The position numbers and the translations under genes were made by a program. From Aquabacterium fontiphilum (GTDB lineage: Bacteria > Pseudomonadota > Gammaproteobacteria > Burkholderiales > Burkholderiaceae_C), in NCBI RefSeq assembly GCF_009909205.1, contig NZ_JAAAPN010000002.1, positions 248,001 through 312,000 on the forward strand: a stretch of 64,000 nucleotides of DNA, given 5' to 3'. Shown here one piece after another: positions 18,675-27,802 of this stretch (within the stretch, counting starts at the first letter, position 1; the number at the start of each line of letters is the position of its first letter). The notes below the pieces were generated by a model that ran no database searches, was not told where the DNA came from, and saw nothing but the letters and a program-made list of their open reading frames with translations.

Positions 18675-21600
18675 GCAGGCTGACCGGCAGACCAGCCCGC
18701 CGCCCGCCAGCCTCATGGTGCGTTGGGCGCACTGGTGTGTGGCCCATCCAGTCGCCACGGTGTTGCTGACGCTGGCGGTCGTGCTGCTGGGCGTGCTGGC
18801 GTTCCCCAGGCTGCCGGTGGCGCCGCTGCCCCAGGCCGAGTTTCCCACCATCCGGGTGTCGGCCAACCTGCCCGGCGCCAGCCCGGAAACCATGGCATCG
18901 GCCGTGGCCACCCCGCTGGAGGTGGCGCTCAGCGGCGTGCCCGGCATCCTCGAGATGTCGTCCACCAGTGCGCAGGGGCGCGTCAGCATCACGCTGCAGT
19001 TCACGCTGGACAAGAACATCAACGTGGCCGCGCAGGAGGTGCAGGCCGTGCTGACCAGTGTGCAGGGGCGACTGCCGGACGACATGCCCTCGCCCCCGAC
19101 CTGGCGCAAGGTCAATCCGGCCGACAGCCCGATCCTGGTGCTCAAGGTGCAGTCCAGCGTGTTGTCGATGACCGAGCTCAGCGACCTGGCCGACACGGTG
19201 ATCGCCCGTCAGATCGGCCAGATCGACGGCGTGTCCGAGGTCGGCATCACGGGTCAGCAGCGCCCGGCCATCCGCATCCAGGCTTCGCCCGCCGCGCTGG
19301 CCGCCCGCGGGTTGACGCTGGCCGATGTGCGCAGCGCGGTCAACCGCACCAGCCTCAACCAGCCCACTGGCGCGCTGGTGGGCAGTGAGCGCAGCGCCAA
19401 CCTGCAGACCAACAACCAGTTGCGCGAGCCGGCCCAGTTCGCCGATCTGGTCCTGCGCAGCGCCGATGGGCTGCCGGTGCGGCTGGGCGACGTGGCCCGC
19501 GTGAGCTGGGGGGCGGAGAATGATTTCGTGCAGGCCTGGCAGGACGGCCGCGAGGGCCTCAACCTCATCATCCGCCGTCAGCCCGACGCCAACATCGTCG
19601 CCACGGTGGACCGCATCCTGGCCGCGCTGCCCGCGCTGGCCGAACGCCTGCCGGCCAGTGTTGACGTGGGCGTGCTCAATGACCGCACGCGCACCATCCG
19701 CTCGTCGCTGCATGAGGTCCAGCTCACGCTGGTGCTGACGGTGGTGCTGGTGGTGGCGGTGATGGGCGCTTTTCTGCGCCAGGTGTCGGCCACCATGATC
19801 GTGGCCACCGTGCTGGGCGTATCGCTGTGCGCCACGGTGGGGGTGATGTACCTGCTGGGCTTCAGCCTGAACAACCTCACGCTGGTGGCGCTGATCATCG
19901 CCGTGGGTTTTGTGGTGGACGACGCCATCGTCGTCGTCGAGAACATTCACCGGCAGATGGAAGCGGGGCTGCGCATGCCGGAGGCGGCCATCCGGGGTGT
20001 GGGCGAGATCGGGTTCACCGTGGTGTCCATCAGCCTGTCGCTGGTGGCGGCCTTCATCCCGTTGCTGTTCATGGATGGCGTGGTCGGTCGGCTGTTCTTC
20101 GAGTTTGCCGTCACGGTGGCGCTGGCTGTGCTGCTGTCTGTGCTGGCCGCCCTCACGCTGGCGCCGATGATGGCCGCGCGCATGATGCACAAGGCGCCCG
20201 CGCATACCGAATCAGGCTGGGTCGAGCGGCTGGTCGCGGCCTATGGCCGCAGCCTGGGCTGGGCGTTGCACCACCCGCGCACGATGATGGGCGTCTTTGC
20301 GTTGAGCGTGGCGGCTGCGGTGTGGGGCTACATCGCGATTCCGAAGGGCTTTTTTCCGCTTCAGGACACGGCCTTCGTGCTGGGCACCACCCAGGGTCCG
20401 CAGGATGCCTCGTTCGAGGACATGAAGGCCCGCCATGCGGCCCTGGCCGAGATCGTCTCGCGCGACCCGGCCGTGCAGGCCTATGCCCATGCCGTGGGCG
20501 CCACAGGGGGCAGCGATCACTTGTCGAGTGGGCGCTTTTGGATCGTGCTCAAGGACCGCAGCGACCGCGACGTGTCGGCCCAAGGCTTCATCGACCGCTT
20601 GCGGCCGCAGCTCGCTCAGGTGCCCGGCGTCACGCTGTTCCTGCGTGCCGCCCAAGACATCAACCTGGGCACGGGCCCGGCGCGCACGCAGTATCAGTAC
20701 GTGCTGCGTGGCGCCGACAGCGCCGAGCTGGCCGAGTGGGTCAGCCGTCTGACGCCCCGCTTGGCGGAGATGCCGCAACTGCGCGATGTGTCGAACGATC
20801 TGCAGATGGGCGCGGGCCTGTTGAGGCTGGAGATCGACCGCGATGCCGCTGCGCGCCACGGCCTGACGGTCGACGACATCAGCCAGGTGCTGTACAGCGC
20901 CTATGGCCAACGCCAAATTGCCGAGGTCCAAACCGAGGTCAGCCAGTATCCCGTGCTGCTCGAAATCGATGCGGCCCTGCGCGGCCGCGCCGACAGCCTG
21001 GAGTGGTTGCATCTGCGCTCGCCGACCACCGGCGCCATGGTGCCGCTGGGGGCGGTCACGCGCGTGGCGCCGCGCAGCACCGGCCCGGTCAGCATCGGGC
21101 GCGATGGCATGCAGCCGGCCGTGACGTTGTCGTTCAATCTGGCGCCTGGCGTGTCGCTGGGTGAGGCCGTGCAGCGCATCGAGGCGGCTCGCGTCGAGAT
21201 GGGCGTGCCGGCCACCGTGACAGGCCAGTTCCGTGGCGCGGCCCAGGCCTTTCAGGACGCGCTGGACAGCCAGCCCTGGCTGATCCTGGCCGCGCTGGTG
21301 GCGGTCTACATCATCCTGGGGGTGCTGTATGAAAGCTTCGTCCACCCGCTGACCATTCTGTCAACGCTGCCCTCGGCCGGCGTCGGGGCCGTGGCCTTGC
21401 TGTGGCTGGTCGACGAGCCGTTTTCCATCATGGCGCTCATCGGTCTGGTGCTGCTGATCGGGATCGTCAAGAAGAACGGCATCCTGCTGGTGGACTTCGC
21501 GCTCACGGCCCAGCGCCAGCAGGGCCTGCCCGCGCGCGAGGCCATGCATGCGGCGGGGGTGGCCCGCTTCCGCCCCATCATGATGACCACCCTGGCGGCG

Positions 21601-21807
21601 CTGTTGGCCGCGATTCCGCTGATGCTGGGTTTGGGCACGGGGGCGGAGCTGCGCCAGCCTCTGGGCTATGCGGTGGTGGGCGGTTTGCTGGTCAGCCAGT
21701 TGCTCACGCTGTACACGACGCCGGTGGTTTACCTGATGCTGGATCGCTTCGTGCGCCAACGTGCCCCGGGTCAACCCCCGAACCACGCGGTTTCACCAAT
21801 GACGTGA
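18658..21807 (+). CDS. RND multidrug efflux permease (HAE1/MdtB-C type)
   Basis: This 1049-residue inner-membrane proton antiporter of the AcrB superfamily has twelve predicted membrane segments and two large periplasmic loops. The TM4 proton-relay motif VGFVVDDAIVVVENIHRQ has the conserved Asp pair, and the second half carries GLVLLIGIVKKNGILLVDFA, as in MdtB/MdtC. The internal repeat is complete, and the length is normal. I set the start at ATG 18658, supported by AGGAG at 18646-18650; it overlaps the adaptor gene. Only one permease is present, unlike the MdtBC pair, so it probably works as a homotrimer. Confidence 0.95.
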   Translation: MATAAEQADRQTSPPPASLMVRWAHWCVAHPVATVLLTLAVVLLGVLAFPRLPVAPLPQAEFPTIRVSANLPGASPETMASAVATPLEVALSGVPGILEMSSTSAQGRVSITLQFTLDKNINVAAQEVQAVLTSVQGRLPDDMPSPPTWRKVNPADSPILVLKVQSSVLSMTELSDLADTVIARQIGQIDGVSEVGITGQQRPAIRIQASPAALAARGLTLADVRSAVNRTSLNQPTGALVGSERSANLQTNNQLREPAQFADLVLRSADGLPVRLGDVARVSWGAENDFVQAWQDGREGLNLIIRRQPDANIVATVDRILAALPALAERLPASVDVGVLNDRTRTIRSSLHEVQLTLVLTVVLVVAVMGAFLRQVSATMIVATVLGVSLCATVGVMYLLGFSLNNLTLVALIIAVGFVVDDAIVVVENIHRQMEAGLRMPEAAIRGVGEIGFTVVSISLSLVAAFIPLLFMDGVVGRLFFEFAVTVALAVLLSVLAALTLAPMMAARMMHKAPAHTESGWVERLVAAYGRSLGWALHHPRTMMGVFALSVAAAVWGYIAIPKGFFPLQDTAFVLGTTQGPQDASFEDMKARHAALAEIVSRDPAVQAYAHAVGATGGSDHLSSGRFWIVLKDRSDRDVSAQGFIDRLRPQLAQVPGVTLFLRAAQDINLGTGPARTQYQYVLRGADSAELAEWVSRLTPRLAEMPQLRDVSNDLQMGAGLLRLEIDRDAAARHGLTVDDISQVLYSAYGQRQIAEVQTEVSQYPVLLEIDAALRGRADSLEWLHLRSPTTGAMVPLGAVTRVAPRSTGPVSIGRDGMQPAVTLSFNLAPGVSLGEAVQRIEAARVEMGVPATVTGQFRGAAQAFQDALDSQPWLILAALVAVYIILGVLYESFVHPLTILSTLPSAGVGAVALLWLVDEPFSIMALIGLVLLIGIVKKNGILLVDFALTAQRQQGLPAREAMHAAGVARFRPIMMTTLAALLAAIPLMLGLGTGAELRQPLGYAVVGGLLVSQLLTLYTTPVVYLMLDRFVRQRAPGQPPNHAVSPMT

Positions 21808-21817
21808 ATCCGTCACA
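21803..21817. promoter_or_regulatory. CRP-like palindrome upstream of DUF2189 gene
   Basis: CGTGA-ATCCG-TCACA resembles a CRP/FNR-family half-site pair but with a 5-base spacer. It overlaps the end of the RND gene and lies 44 bases before the DUF2189 ATG. A nearly identical motif (GTGAATTCCGTCAC) precedes the PEP-CTERM gene at 22921-22934. Confidence 0.35.
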
Positions 21818-21860
21818 GGCGTAACTTGGTGGCATCCCCAAGCGCTGGAGAGGATGCACC

Positions 21861-22883
21861 ATGGGCACCACCACCCGTCTGTCGCCTGCTGTGATGTCGC
21901 GTCGACGCAGCCCGCGTCGCAAGGTGTCGGCCCGCCGACCTGCATCCTGGCCGGCGCAGCCCAGCGTGAGCGAGGCGGCTGAGCCGGTGCCTTCCGTGTT
22001 CATGACCCCGCTGGCCGAGGCGCCACTCAAGCCGGTGATGGGGCTGGCCGAGACACCCGGGCAGGTGGCCTGGTCGCCCGTGCTGGATGCCGAGCGTGAC
22101 CCCGCCCGCGAGCCCAGCGTGCTCGACATGCCGCTGGCCGAACTGAGCTGGCGTGACCCGTTTCGCTGGCTGGCGCTGGGCTGGCAGGATTTCTCGCGCA
22201 CGCCGGGCATTGGCCTGTTCTATGGGGTCTGTTTTGTGGTGATGGGCTGGCTGCTGCTGGCCGTCTTCAATTACGCGCCCGAGTACACGCTGGCGCTGTC
22301 GGCTGGCTTTCTGTTGATGGGCCCGTTTCTGTGTCTGGGCCTGTATCAGGTCAGCCGCAGCCTGAGCCAGGGGCGTCAGCCCAGGCTGCTGAGCTCGCTC
22401 ACCGCCTGGCGCTTCAGCAGCGGCCAGCTGGCCATTTTTGCCGCCGTGTTGCTGGTGCTCGAGATGCTCTGGGGGCGGGCGGCCATGATCGTGTTTGCTG
22501 TCAGCTTCAGCGGTGTGCCCGATTTCAGTCTGCCGCTGGCCGAGTTGATGACCGAAGAATATCTGGTCTTCTTCACCGCCTACCTGGCCGTGGGCGCCGT
22601 GTTCGCCGGCCTGATCTACGCCATCAGCGTCATCAGCATGCCCATGATCATGGACCGGGCGGTTGACGCCATCTCGGCCGGCTTGGCCAGCATGCGTCTG
22701 GTGACCACCCAGCCCGGCATCATGTTGCTATGGGGCGCCCTGATCACCTTGCTGGTGGGACTGGCCATGCTGCCCGGCTTCCTCGGACTGCTGGTGGCTG
22801 CGCCGGTGCTGGGCCACGCGTCGTGGCATGCCTACGTTGCCGCCACGAAGCGGCCGGCCGACGCGCAAGACAACTCGCCTTGA
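21861..22883 (+). CDS. DUF2189 integral membrane protein
   Basis: This 340-residue protein has a ~100-residue, Pro/Arg/Ala-rich hydrophilic N-terminus that begins with a very basic segment (MSRRRSPRRKVSARR). It is followed by the DUF2189 membrane domain with six predicted helices, introduced by WRDPFRWLALGWQDFSRTPGIGLFYG and containing FLLMGPFLCLGLYQVSR. The function of the family is unknown. The basic head is longer than in the DUF2189 proteins I know and might bind nucleic acid or lipid head groups; this is speculation. GAGAGG lies upstream of the ATG at 21861, and a CRP-like palindrome lies farther upstream. Confidence 0.85.
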   Translation: MGTTTRLSPAVMSRRRSPRRKVSARRPASWPAQPSVSEAAEPVPSVFMTPLAEAPLKPVMGLAETPGQVAWSPVLDAERDPAREPSVLDMPLAELSWRDPFRWLALGWQDFSRTPGIGLFYGVCFVVMGWLLLAVFNYAPEYTLALSAGFLLMGPFLCLGLYQVSRSLSQGRQPRLLSSLTAWRFSSGQLAIFAAVLLVLEMLWGRAAMIVFAVSFSGVPDFSLPLAELMTEEYLVFFTAYLAVGAVFAGLIYAISVISMPMIMDRAVDAISAGLASMRLVTTQPGIMLLWGALITLLVGLAMLPGFLGLLVAAPVLGHASWHAYVAATKRPADAQDNSP

Positions 22884-22919
22884 ATCAAAGCCCTGCTCTT
22901 TGAAAGGGCATGCATCCAG

Positions 22920-22935
22920 TGTGAATTCCGTCACG
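22920..22935. promoter_or_regulatory. CRP-like site upstream of the PEP-CTERM gene
   Basis: TGTGA-ATTCCG-TCACG matches the CRP consensus TGTGA-N6-TCACA in nine of ten defined positions. It lies about 65 bases before the ATG at 23000. Which regulator binds it is unknown. Confidence 0.45.
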
Positions 22936-22989
22936 TAGCTGGAAGAGGTCGCGCATCCGCGCGGCTTTCACCATCACACATTCCAGCTA
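22936..22989 (+). repeat. Inverted repeat reaching into the Shine-Dalgarno of the PEP-CTERM gene
   Basis: TAGCTGGAA (22936-22944) pairs exactly with TTCCAGCTA (22981-22989) across 36 bases. The final A is the first base of the AGGAG Shine-Dalgarno (22989-22993), so the folded leader could reduce ribosome access. Confidence 0.55.
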
Positions 22990-22999
22990 GGAGTTCACC

Positions 23000-23929
23000 A
23001 TGAAATGGCGTATTGCGGCCCTGGCCGCGGCTTGTCTGTCCGTCCAAGTCCTGCCTGCCCACGCAGAGCGGCTTGTCGGTCTCACCACCACCAACCAGCT
23101 GATCCAGCTCGACAGCACGGCGCCCACCATGGGATTCAACGCTGTGCAGGTCAGCGGGCTCATGAGCAATGAACGCCTGCTGGGCATGGATTGGCGTCCC
23201 TCCGATGGCATGCTCTACACCTTGAGCAGCCTGGGCCGCCTGTACACGCTGGACGTTCAGTCCGGCGCGGCCACCCTGCTGGGCACGCTGAACGCCGGCA
23301 GCCCGGCGGCAGGCGGCGGGAGCTTCATGGGCTTGTCTGGTACCTCGTTTGGCATCGACTTCAACCCCGTGCCCGACGCCGGCATGAGCCTGCCATCGCT
23401 GCGCGTGGTCAGCAACGCGGGCCAGAACCTGCGCATCAACGTCAACGCTGGCAACGAAGGACAGACCTTCGTTGATGCCCCGCTCAATGGCGCGACCAGC
23501 ACCATCGTGGCCTCCGCTTACACCAACAACGACACCAATCCGGCCACCGGCACCACGCTGTACGGCATCGATGCCAGGACGGGCGCACTGTTCACCACCG
23601 CGGCACCCAACGCCGGCACCATGACCTTTGTCGGCAGCCTTGGCGTGAACGTGATTGGGGTCTCCGGATTCGATGTGTCGCCCAGCGGCAAGGCCTACGC
23701 GGCGCTGACCGATGGCGACACCGGCCTGAGCCAGCTCTACCGCATCGACCTGATGACGGGGGCCGCCACCAGCCTTGGGGCCTTTGGCGTGGGCGGGAAC
23801 GTGCTGCAGGCGCCGCTGGTCGGCCTGACCGCCATTCCCGCCGTGCCGGAGCCGAGCACCTGGGTGATGGCCATCGCTGGCCTGGCGCTCGTGGCGGGCG
23901 TGGCGCGCCGTCGTCAGGCCGTCGCCTGA
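23000..23929 (+). CDS. DUF4394 exported protein with PEP-CTERM sorting tag
   Basis: This 309-residue protein has a Sec signal peptide (MKWRIAALAAACLSVQVLPAHA), a repeat-like beta-rich body typical of DUF4394 (LVGLTTTNQLIQLDSTAP, GMDWRPSDGMLYTLSSLGRLYTLD, GIDFNPVPD) and a C-terminal PEP-CTERM signal: VPEPSTWVMAIAGLALVAG followed by RRR. Such proteins are processed by an exosortase (EpsH/XrtA type) and are linked to exopolysaccharide or floc formation. The exosortase is not in this window. AGGAG six bases before the ATG fixes the start; a long inverted repeat and a CRP-like site lie in the 116-base leader region. Confidence 0.93.
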   Translation: MKWRIAALAAACLSVQVLPAHAERLVGLTTTNQLIQLDSTAPTMGFNAVQVSGLMSNERLLGMDWRPSDGMLYTLSSLGRLYTLDVQSGAATLLGTLNAGSPAAGGGSFMGLSGTSFGIDFNPVPDAGMSLPSLRVVSNAGQNLRINVNAGNEGQTFVDAPLNGATSTIVASAYTNNDTNPATGTTLYGIDARTGALFTTAAPNAGTMTFVGSLGVNVIGVSGFDVSPSGKAYAALTDGDTGLSQLYRIDLMTGAATSLGAFGVGGNVLQAPLVGLTAIPAVPEPSTWVMAIAGLALVAGVARRRQAVA

Positions 23930-23988
23930 CGCACTCCGCCGGCTGCTGGTGTAATCGCAGGGTGTGCCATCTTCCCTGAAGGGATGCC

Positions 23989-24975
23989 TTGTCGATTGCC
24001 GTGCCGCCTTGGCGGGTGCTGACCTGCCTGCTCATCCCGCCTGTCATGTGGTCTGCCAATGCCGTGGTGGGCCGACTCATGGTGGGCGTGGTGCCGCCTG
24101 CCACGCTCAATGCCCTGCGCTGGGCGCTGGTGGCGGTGTTGCTGCTGCCCCTGGCTGCGCGTGCGGTCAGGCAGCCTGCAGATTGGTTGTCGCGCTGGCG
24201 CCACCTGATCGTGCTAGGGGCGCTGGGCGTGGGCAGCTACAACCTGCTGCAGTATCTGGCGCTGCACACGGCGTCGCCCATCAACGTTACCTTGATCGCG
24301 GCCACCTCGCCGGTGTGGATGATGCTGGTGGGGTGGTTGCGCCATGCACAGGCGCTGCACGCGCGGCAGGCGCTGGGCGCGGTCGCATCGCTGGCCGGCG
24401 TGGCCACCGTCATGTCGCAAGGGCGCATGGACACGCTCACGCACTGGCAGTGGGTGCCTGGCGACCTGTACATGCTGCTGGCCAGCCTGGCCTGGGCGAT
24501 TTACAGCTGGATGCTGGCGCGCCCGCCGGCCCACCTGCGGGGCGCTGCGCGCCCCGACTGGAACTGGGCCGATTTCTTGTGGGTACAGGTCATGTATGGC
24601 CTGCTGTGGGCCGTGCTGGCCGCCGGGGTAGAACAGGCCCATGTGCCCGATGGGGCGGGGTGGGTCTGGTTGCGTGACCCGTGGGCCTGGCTGGCCATCG
24701 TCTTCATCGCGCTGGGCCCGTCGCTTTGGGCCTACCGCTGCTGGGGTCTGGCTGTGCAGGCGGTCGGCCCGACCCGCGCGGCTTTCTTTGCCAACCTCAC
24801 GCCGCTGTTTGCGGCCATGTGGTCGCTGATGCTGCTGGGCGAAGGCCCTGCCTGGTATCACCCCGTGGCACTCGGCCTCATTGCGGCAGGCATCGCCCTG
24901 TCATCGCGCCGCGAGGGTGCGGCTGACAAACAGGTCGATAAACAAGGAGGCGACCAGGCCGCGGGCCCGCCCTGA
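23989..24975 (+). CDS. EamA/DMT-family transporter
   Basis: This 328-residue membrane protein has ten predicted helices in two EamA repeats; typical landmarks are PPVMWSANAVVGRLMVG, ALRWALVAVLLLPLA and, in the second half, AFFANLTPLFAAMWSLMLLGE. The family exports small metabolites such as amino acids or purines, but the substrate cannot be deduced. The start is uncertain: TTG 23989 has AAGGGA four bases upstream, and GTG 24001 is the alternative. The C-terminal tail is hydrophilic and Lys/Gln-rich. It converges with the rhomboid gene 20 bases away. Confidence 0.9.
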   Translation: MSIAVPPWRVLTCLLIPPVMWSANAVVGRLMVGVVPPATLNALRWALVAVLLLPLAARAVRQPADWLSRWRHLIVLGALGVGSYNLLQYLALHTASPINVTLIAATSPVWMMLVGWLRHAQALHARQALGAVASLAGVATVMSQGRMDTLTHWQWVPGDLYMLLASLAWAIYSWMLARPPAHLRGAARPDWNWADFLWVQVMYGLLWAVLAAGVEQAHVPDGAGWVWLRDPWAWLAIVFIALGPSLWAYRCWGLAVQAVGPTRAAFFANLTPLFAAMWSLMLLGEGPAWYHPVALGLIAAGIALSSRREGAADKQVDKQGGDQAAGPP

Positions 24976-24995
24976 TCCTGCGCCAGACCGCGGGT

Positions 24996-25607
24996 TCAGC
25001 GCACGCGCCGCGGGCCACCGCCACCGAACGGCGGTTGACCGCGCCAGTAGCGCATCATCAGCCAGCCGCCCAGCATGCCACCAAGGTGGGCGAAGTGGGC
25101 CACGCCAGAGGCTGTGCCCGTGACGCCGAAGAACAGCTCGATGCCGCCGTAAATGGCCACGAACACCTTGGCCTTCATCGGGATCGGCGGGAACAGCGGC
25201 ATGATGGTGCGGTTGGGGAACATCATCCCGAAGGCCAGCAACAATCCGAACAGGCCGCCCGAGGCGCCTACCGTCGGGTTGGGCGAGCCGCTCAGCAGCG
25301 AAATCACCAGCTGCGCGCCGGCTGCAGCCAGCACCGAGGCAGCAAAGAACTGCATGTAACGGCGCGGGCCCCAGATCCGCTCGAGCTCGCCGCCGAACAT
25401 CCAGATCCCGAACATGTTGAAGAACAGGTGCATGATCGAGCCGTGCAGGAAGGCGTAGGTGCCGATCTGCCAGGGCATGAAGAAGGGGCTCTGCACCGGC
25501 CACAACGCCATGTAGGCCGACAACATGTGGTTGAGCGCGATGTCCAGGCAGAACACGGCCACGTTGATGAGGATGAGCGCCTGGGTGATGGGGGGCAAGG
25601 GTGGCAT
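24996..25607 (-). CDS. Rhomboid-family intramembrane serine protease
   Basis: This 203-residue protein has six predicted membrane segments. The catalytic dyad is S116 in GASGGLFG and H174 in the last helix ([12 protein letters not shown]). The conserved [15 protein letters not shown] (about 55-69) and the WR-like ERIWGPRRY loop support an active bacterial rhomboid. The start at ATG 25607 gives the standard N-terminus [12 protein letters not shown]; upstream in-frame codons overlap the upp control region. The C-terminus is Gly/Arg-rich. It is divergent from upp, with start codons 110 bases apart. Confidence 0.93.
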   Translation of the reverse strand: MPPLPPITQALILINVAVFCLDIALNHMLSAYMALWPVQSPFFMPWQIGTYAFLHGSIMHLFFNMFGIWMFGGELERIWGPRRYMQFFAASVLAAAGAQLVISLLSGSPNPTVGASGGLFGLLLAFGMMFPNRTIMPLFPPIPMKAKVFVAIYGGIELFFGVTGTASGVAHFAHLGGMLGGWLMMRYWRGQPPFGGGGPRRVR

Positions 25608-25717
25608 GCGGTGCAGCGGGTGAACGCAATGGAACCCGCATGATAGGCGCATCGGGCATTGGCATGCATTTCGCTGGGCTCTGGCAACATGTCCATGGTC
25701 TGTCATCAGGAGCGCGC

Positions 25718-26359
25718 ATGCACGCCGACTTCCCCGCCTTGAACGTCGTTCACCACCCGCTGGTGCAGCACAAGCTCACCTGGCTGCGCCACGCCGACAC
25801 CAACACCGATGTCTTTCGCAGTCTGCTGCGCGAGGTCAGCCAGCTGCTGGCTTACGAGGCCACGCGCGACCTGCCCACCGAGCCCATGGCCATCCAGACG
25901 CCGGTGGCGCCCATGGAGTCGCCGGTGATCAGCGGCAAGAAGCTGTGCATCGTCTCCATCCTGCGCGCGGGCAACGGCATGCTCGATGGCGTGCTCTCGG
26001 TCGTGCCCCTGGCGCGTGTGGGGCACATCGGCCTGTATCGCGACCACGCCACGCTGCAACCCGTCGAGTACTACCTCAAGCTGCCGGCTGACATCGCCGA
26101 GCGCCAGGTCATCGTCGTCGACCCCATGCTGGCCACCGGCAACTCGGCCGTGGCCGCCATCGACCGTATCAAGGCGGCGGGTTGCGGCCAGATCAAGCTC
26201 TTGAGCTTGCTGGCCGCGCCCGAGGGGGTGGCCACGCTGCAGGCCCACCACCCCGAGGTGCCCATCTTCACCGCGGCGCTCGACAGCCACCTCAACGAAC
26301 ACGGCTACATCGTGCCGGGCCTGGGCGATGCGGGCGACCGCATCTACGGCACGGTGTAA
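25718..26359 (+). CDS. upp: Uracil phosphoribosyltransferase
   Basis: Upp salvages uracil with PRPP to UMP. The 213-residue protein has the conserved [17 protein letters not shown], the PRPP-binding [19 protein letters not shown] and the terminal [21 protein letters not shown] at 25708-25712 supports the ATG at 25718. The cytosine deaminase gene follows after eight bases: cytosine is converted to uracil and then to UMP, so upp-codA forms a compact salvage unit. Confidence 0.97.
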   Translation: MHADFPALNVVHHPLVQHKLTWLRHADTNTDVFRSLLREVSQLLAYEATRDLPTEPMAIQTPVAPMESPVISGKKLCIVSILRAGNGMLDGVLSVVPLARVGHIGLYRDHATLQPVEYYLKLPADIAERQVIVVDPMLATGNSAVAAIDRIKAAGCGQIKLLSLLAAPEGVATLQAHHPEVPIFTAALDSHLNEHGYIVPGLGDAGDRIYGTV

Positions 26360-26367
26360 GGCGCACC

Positions 26368-27639
26368 ATGCTCGACCTCATTGTTCGCGGCGCCAACCTG
26401 CCTGACGGCCGCACGGGCATCGACGTGGGCGTCTCAGCCGGACGCATCGTCGCGGTCGAGCCCGCCCTGTCAGCGCAGGCCGCCACCGAGCTCGATGCGC
26501 AGGGTCAGCTGCTCAGCCCACCCTTTGTCGACGCCCACTTCCACATGGACGCCACGCTCAGCCACGGCCTGCCGCGCGTCAACGCCTCGGGCACGCTGCT
26601 GGAGGGCATCGCGCTATGGGGCGAGCTCAAGCCACTGCTCACACAAGACGCCCTGGTCGAGCGGGCCTTGCGCTATTGCGACTGGGCCGTGGCCCAGGGC
26701 CTGTTGGCCATCCGAAGCCATGTCGACGTGTGCGATCCGCGGCTGCTGGCGGTCGAAGCGCTGCTGTACGTACGCGAGCGTGTCAAGCCGTATCTGGATC
26801 TGCAACTGGTCGCCTTTCCGCAAGACGGCCTGCTGCGTAGCCCGGGGGCACTGGATCACCTCACGCGTGCCCTCGACATGGGCGTGGACGTGGTCGGCGG
26901 CATCCCCCACTTCGAGCGCACCATGGCCCAGGGTGCCGAATCCGTGCGCATCCTGTGCGAGATGGCTGCCGAGCGCGGCCTCCGGGTCGACATGCACTGC
27001 GACGAAAGTGACGACCCGCTCTCGCGCCACATCGAGACCCTGGCCTGCGAGACCGTACGCCTGGGCCTGCAGGGCAGGGTGGCCGGCTCGCATCTGACCT
27101 CCATGCACAGCATGGACAACTACTACGTCAGCAAGCTCATCCCGCTGATCCGCGAAGCCGGCGTGGCCGCCATCGCCAACCCGCTGATCAACATCACCCT
27201 GCAGGGCCGGCACGACACCTACCCCAAGCGCCGCGGCATGACCCGGGTGCCCGAACTGCTGGCCGCGGGCGTGCCCGTGGCCTTCGGCCATGACTGCGTG
27301 ATGGACCCCTGGTACAGCCTGGGCTCGGGCGACATGCTCGACGTGGCCCACATGGGTTTGCACGTGGCTCAGATGACTGGGCAGCAGGCCATGCGCCAGT
27401 GTTTCGATGCCGTGACGACCACGCCGGCGGGCATCCTGGGTCTGGCGGATTACGGGCTGGCCCCGGGCTGCCGCGCGGACTTCGTGCTGCTGCAGGCGCG
27501 CGACCCTGTGGAGGCCATCCGGCTGCGCGCCACGCGGCTGGCGGTGTTCCGCGGCGGCAAGCAGGTGGCCTGCACCCTGCCGCGCACCGCACAGTTGGCG
27601 TTGCCTGGCCGGCCAGCGGCCATCTCCTTCCAGCCATGA
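26368..27639 (+). CDS. codA: Cytosine deaminase (CodA-type amidohydrolase)
   Basis: This 423-residue amidohydrolase has the metal motif DAHFHMD (first HxH), a second His in VDMHCDESDDP, a third in GSHLTSMHSM and the metal Asp in FGHDCVMDPWYSLGSGDML. The latter and the C-terminal LGLADYGLAPGCRADFVLLQA are characteristic of CodA, which deaminates cytosine to uracil. Position directly after upp supports this assignment over related N-isopropylammelide or creatinine deaminases. No cytosine permease (codB) is present. Confidence 0.9.
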   Translation: MLDLIVRGANLPDGRTGIDVGVSAGRIVAVEPALSAQAATELDAQGQLLSPPFVDAHFHMDATLSHGLPRVNASGTLLEGIALWGELKPLLTQDALVERALRYCDWAVAQGLLAIRSHVDVCDPRLLAVEALLYVRERVKPYLDLQLVAFPQDGLLRSPGALDHLTRALDMGVDVVGGIPHFERTMAQGAESVRILCEMAAERGLRVDMHCDESDDPLSRHIETLACETVRLGLQGRVAGSHLTSMHSMDNYYVSKLIPLIREAGVAAIANPLINITLQGRHDTYPKRRGMTRVPELLAAGVPVAFGHDCVMDPWYSLGSGDMLDVAHMGLHVAQMTGQQAMRQCFDAVTTTPAGILGLADYGLAPGCRADFVLLQARDPVEAIRLRATRLAVFRGGKQVACTLPRTAQLALPGRPAAISFQP

Positions 27640-27669
27640 GCTGTGCTATCCTTTCAGGCTGACTGCTGT

Positions 27670-27754
27670 GCCCTGGTGGTGAAATTGGTAGACGCGCCGG
27701 ATTCAAAATCCGGTTCCGAAAGGAGTGCCGGTTCGAGTCCGGCCCGGGGCACCA
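27670..27754 (+). tRNA. tRNA-Leu(CAA)
   Basis: This is an 85-base class II tRNA. The acceptor stem GCCCTGG (27670-27676) pairs with CCGGGGC (27744-27750), and the CCA end is encoded (27752-27754). The anticodon stem CCGGA/TCCGG encloses loop TTCAAAA with anticodon CAA at 27704-27706, reading UUG. The long variable arm (TTCCGAAAGGAG region) and the TTCGAGTCC T-loop are present. It lies 30 bases after codA and 48 bases before cysM, with no integrase or duplicated 3' end nearby. Confidence 0.97.
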
Positions 27755-27802
27755 CGCAGCAAGTCCACACCCGCGCTGGCCATGCGCGTGAGCCGCGTGA
27801 CC

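Noticed and set aside
27670-27754. tRNA-Leu as integration site of a mobile island
   Set aside because: No integrase, no repeated 3' end and flanking genes are ordinary metabolism.
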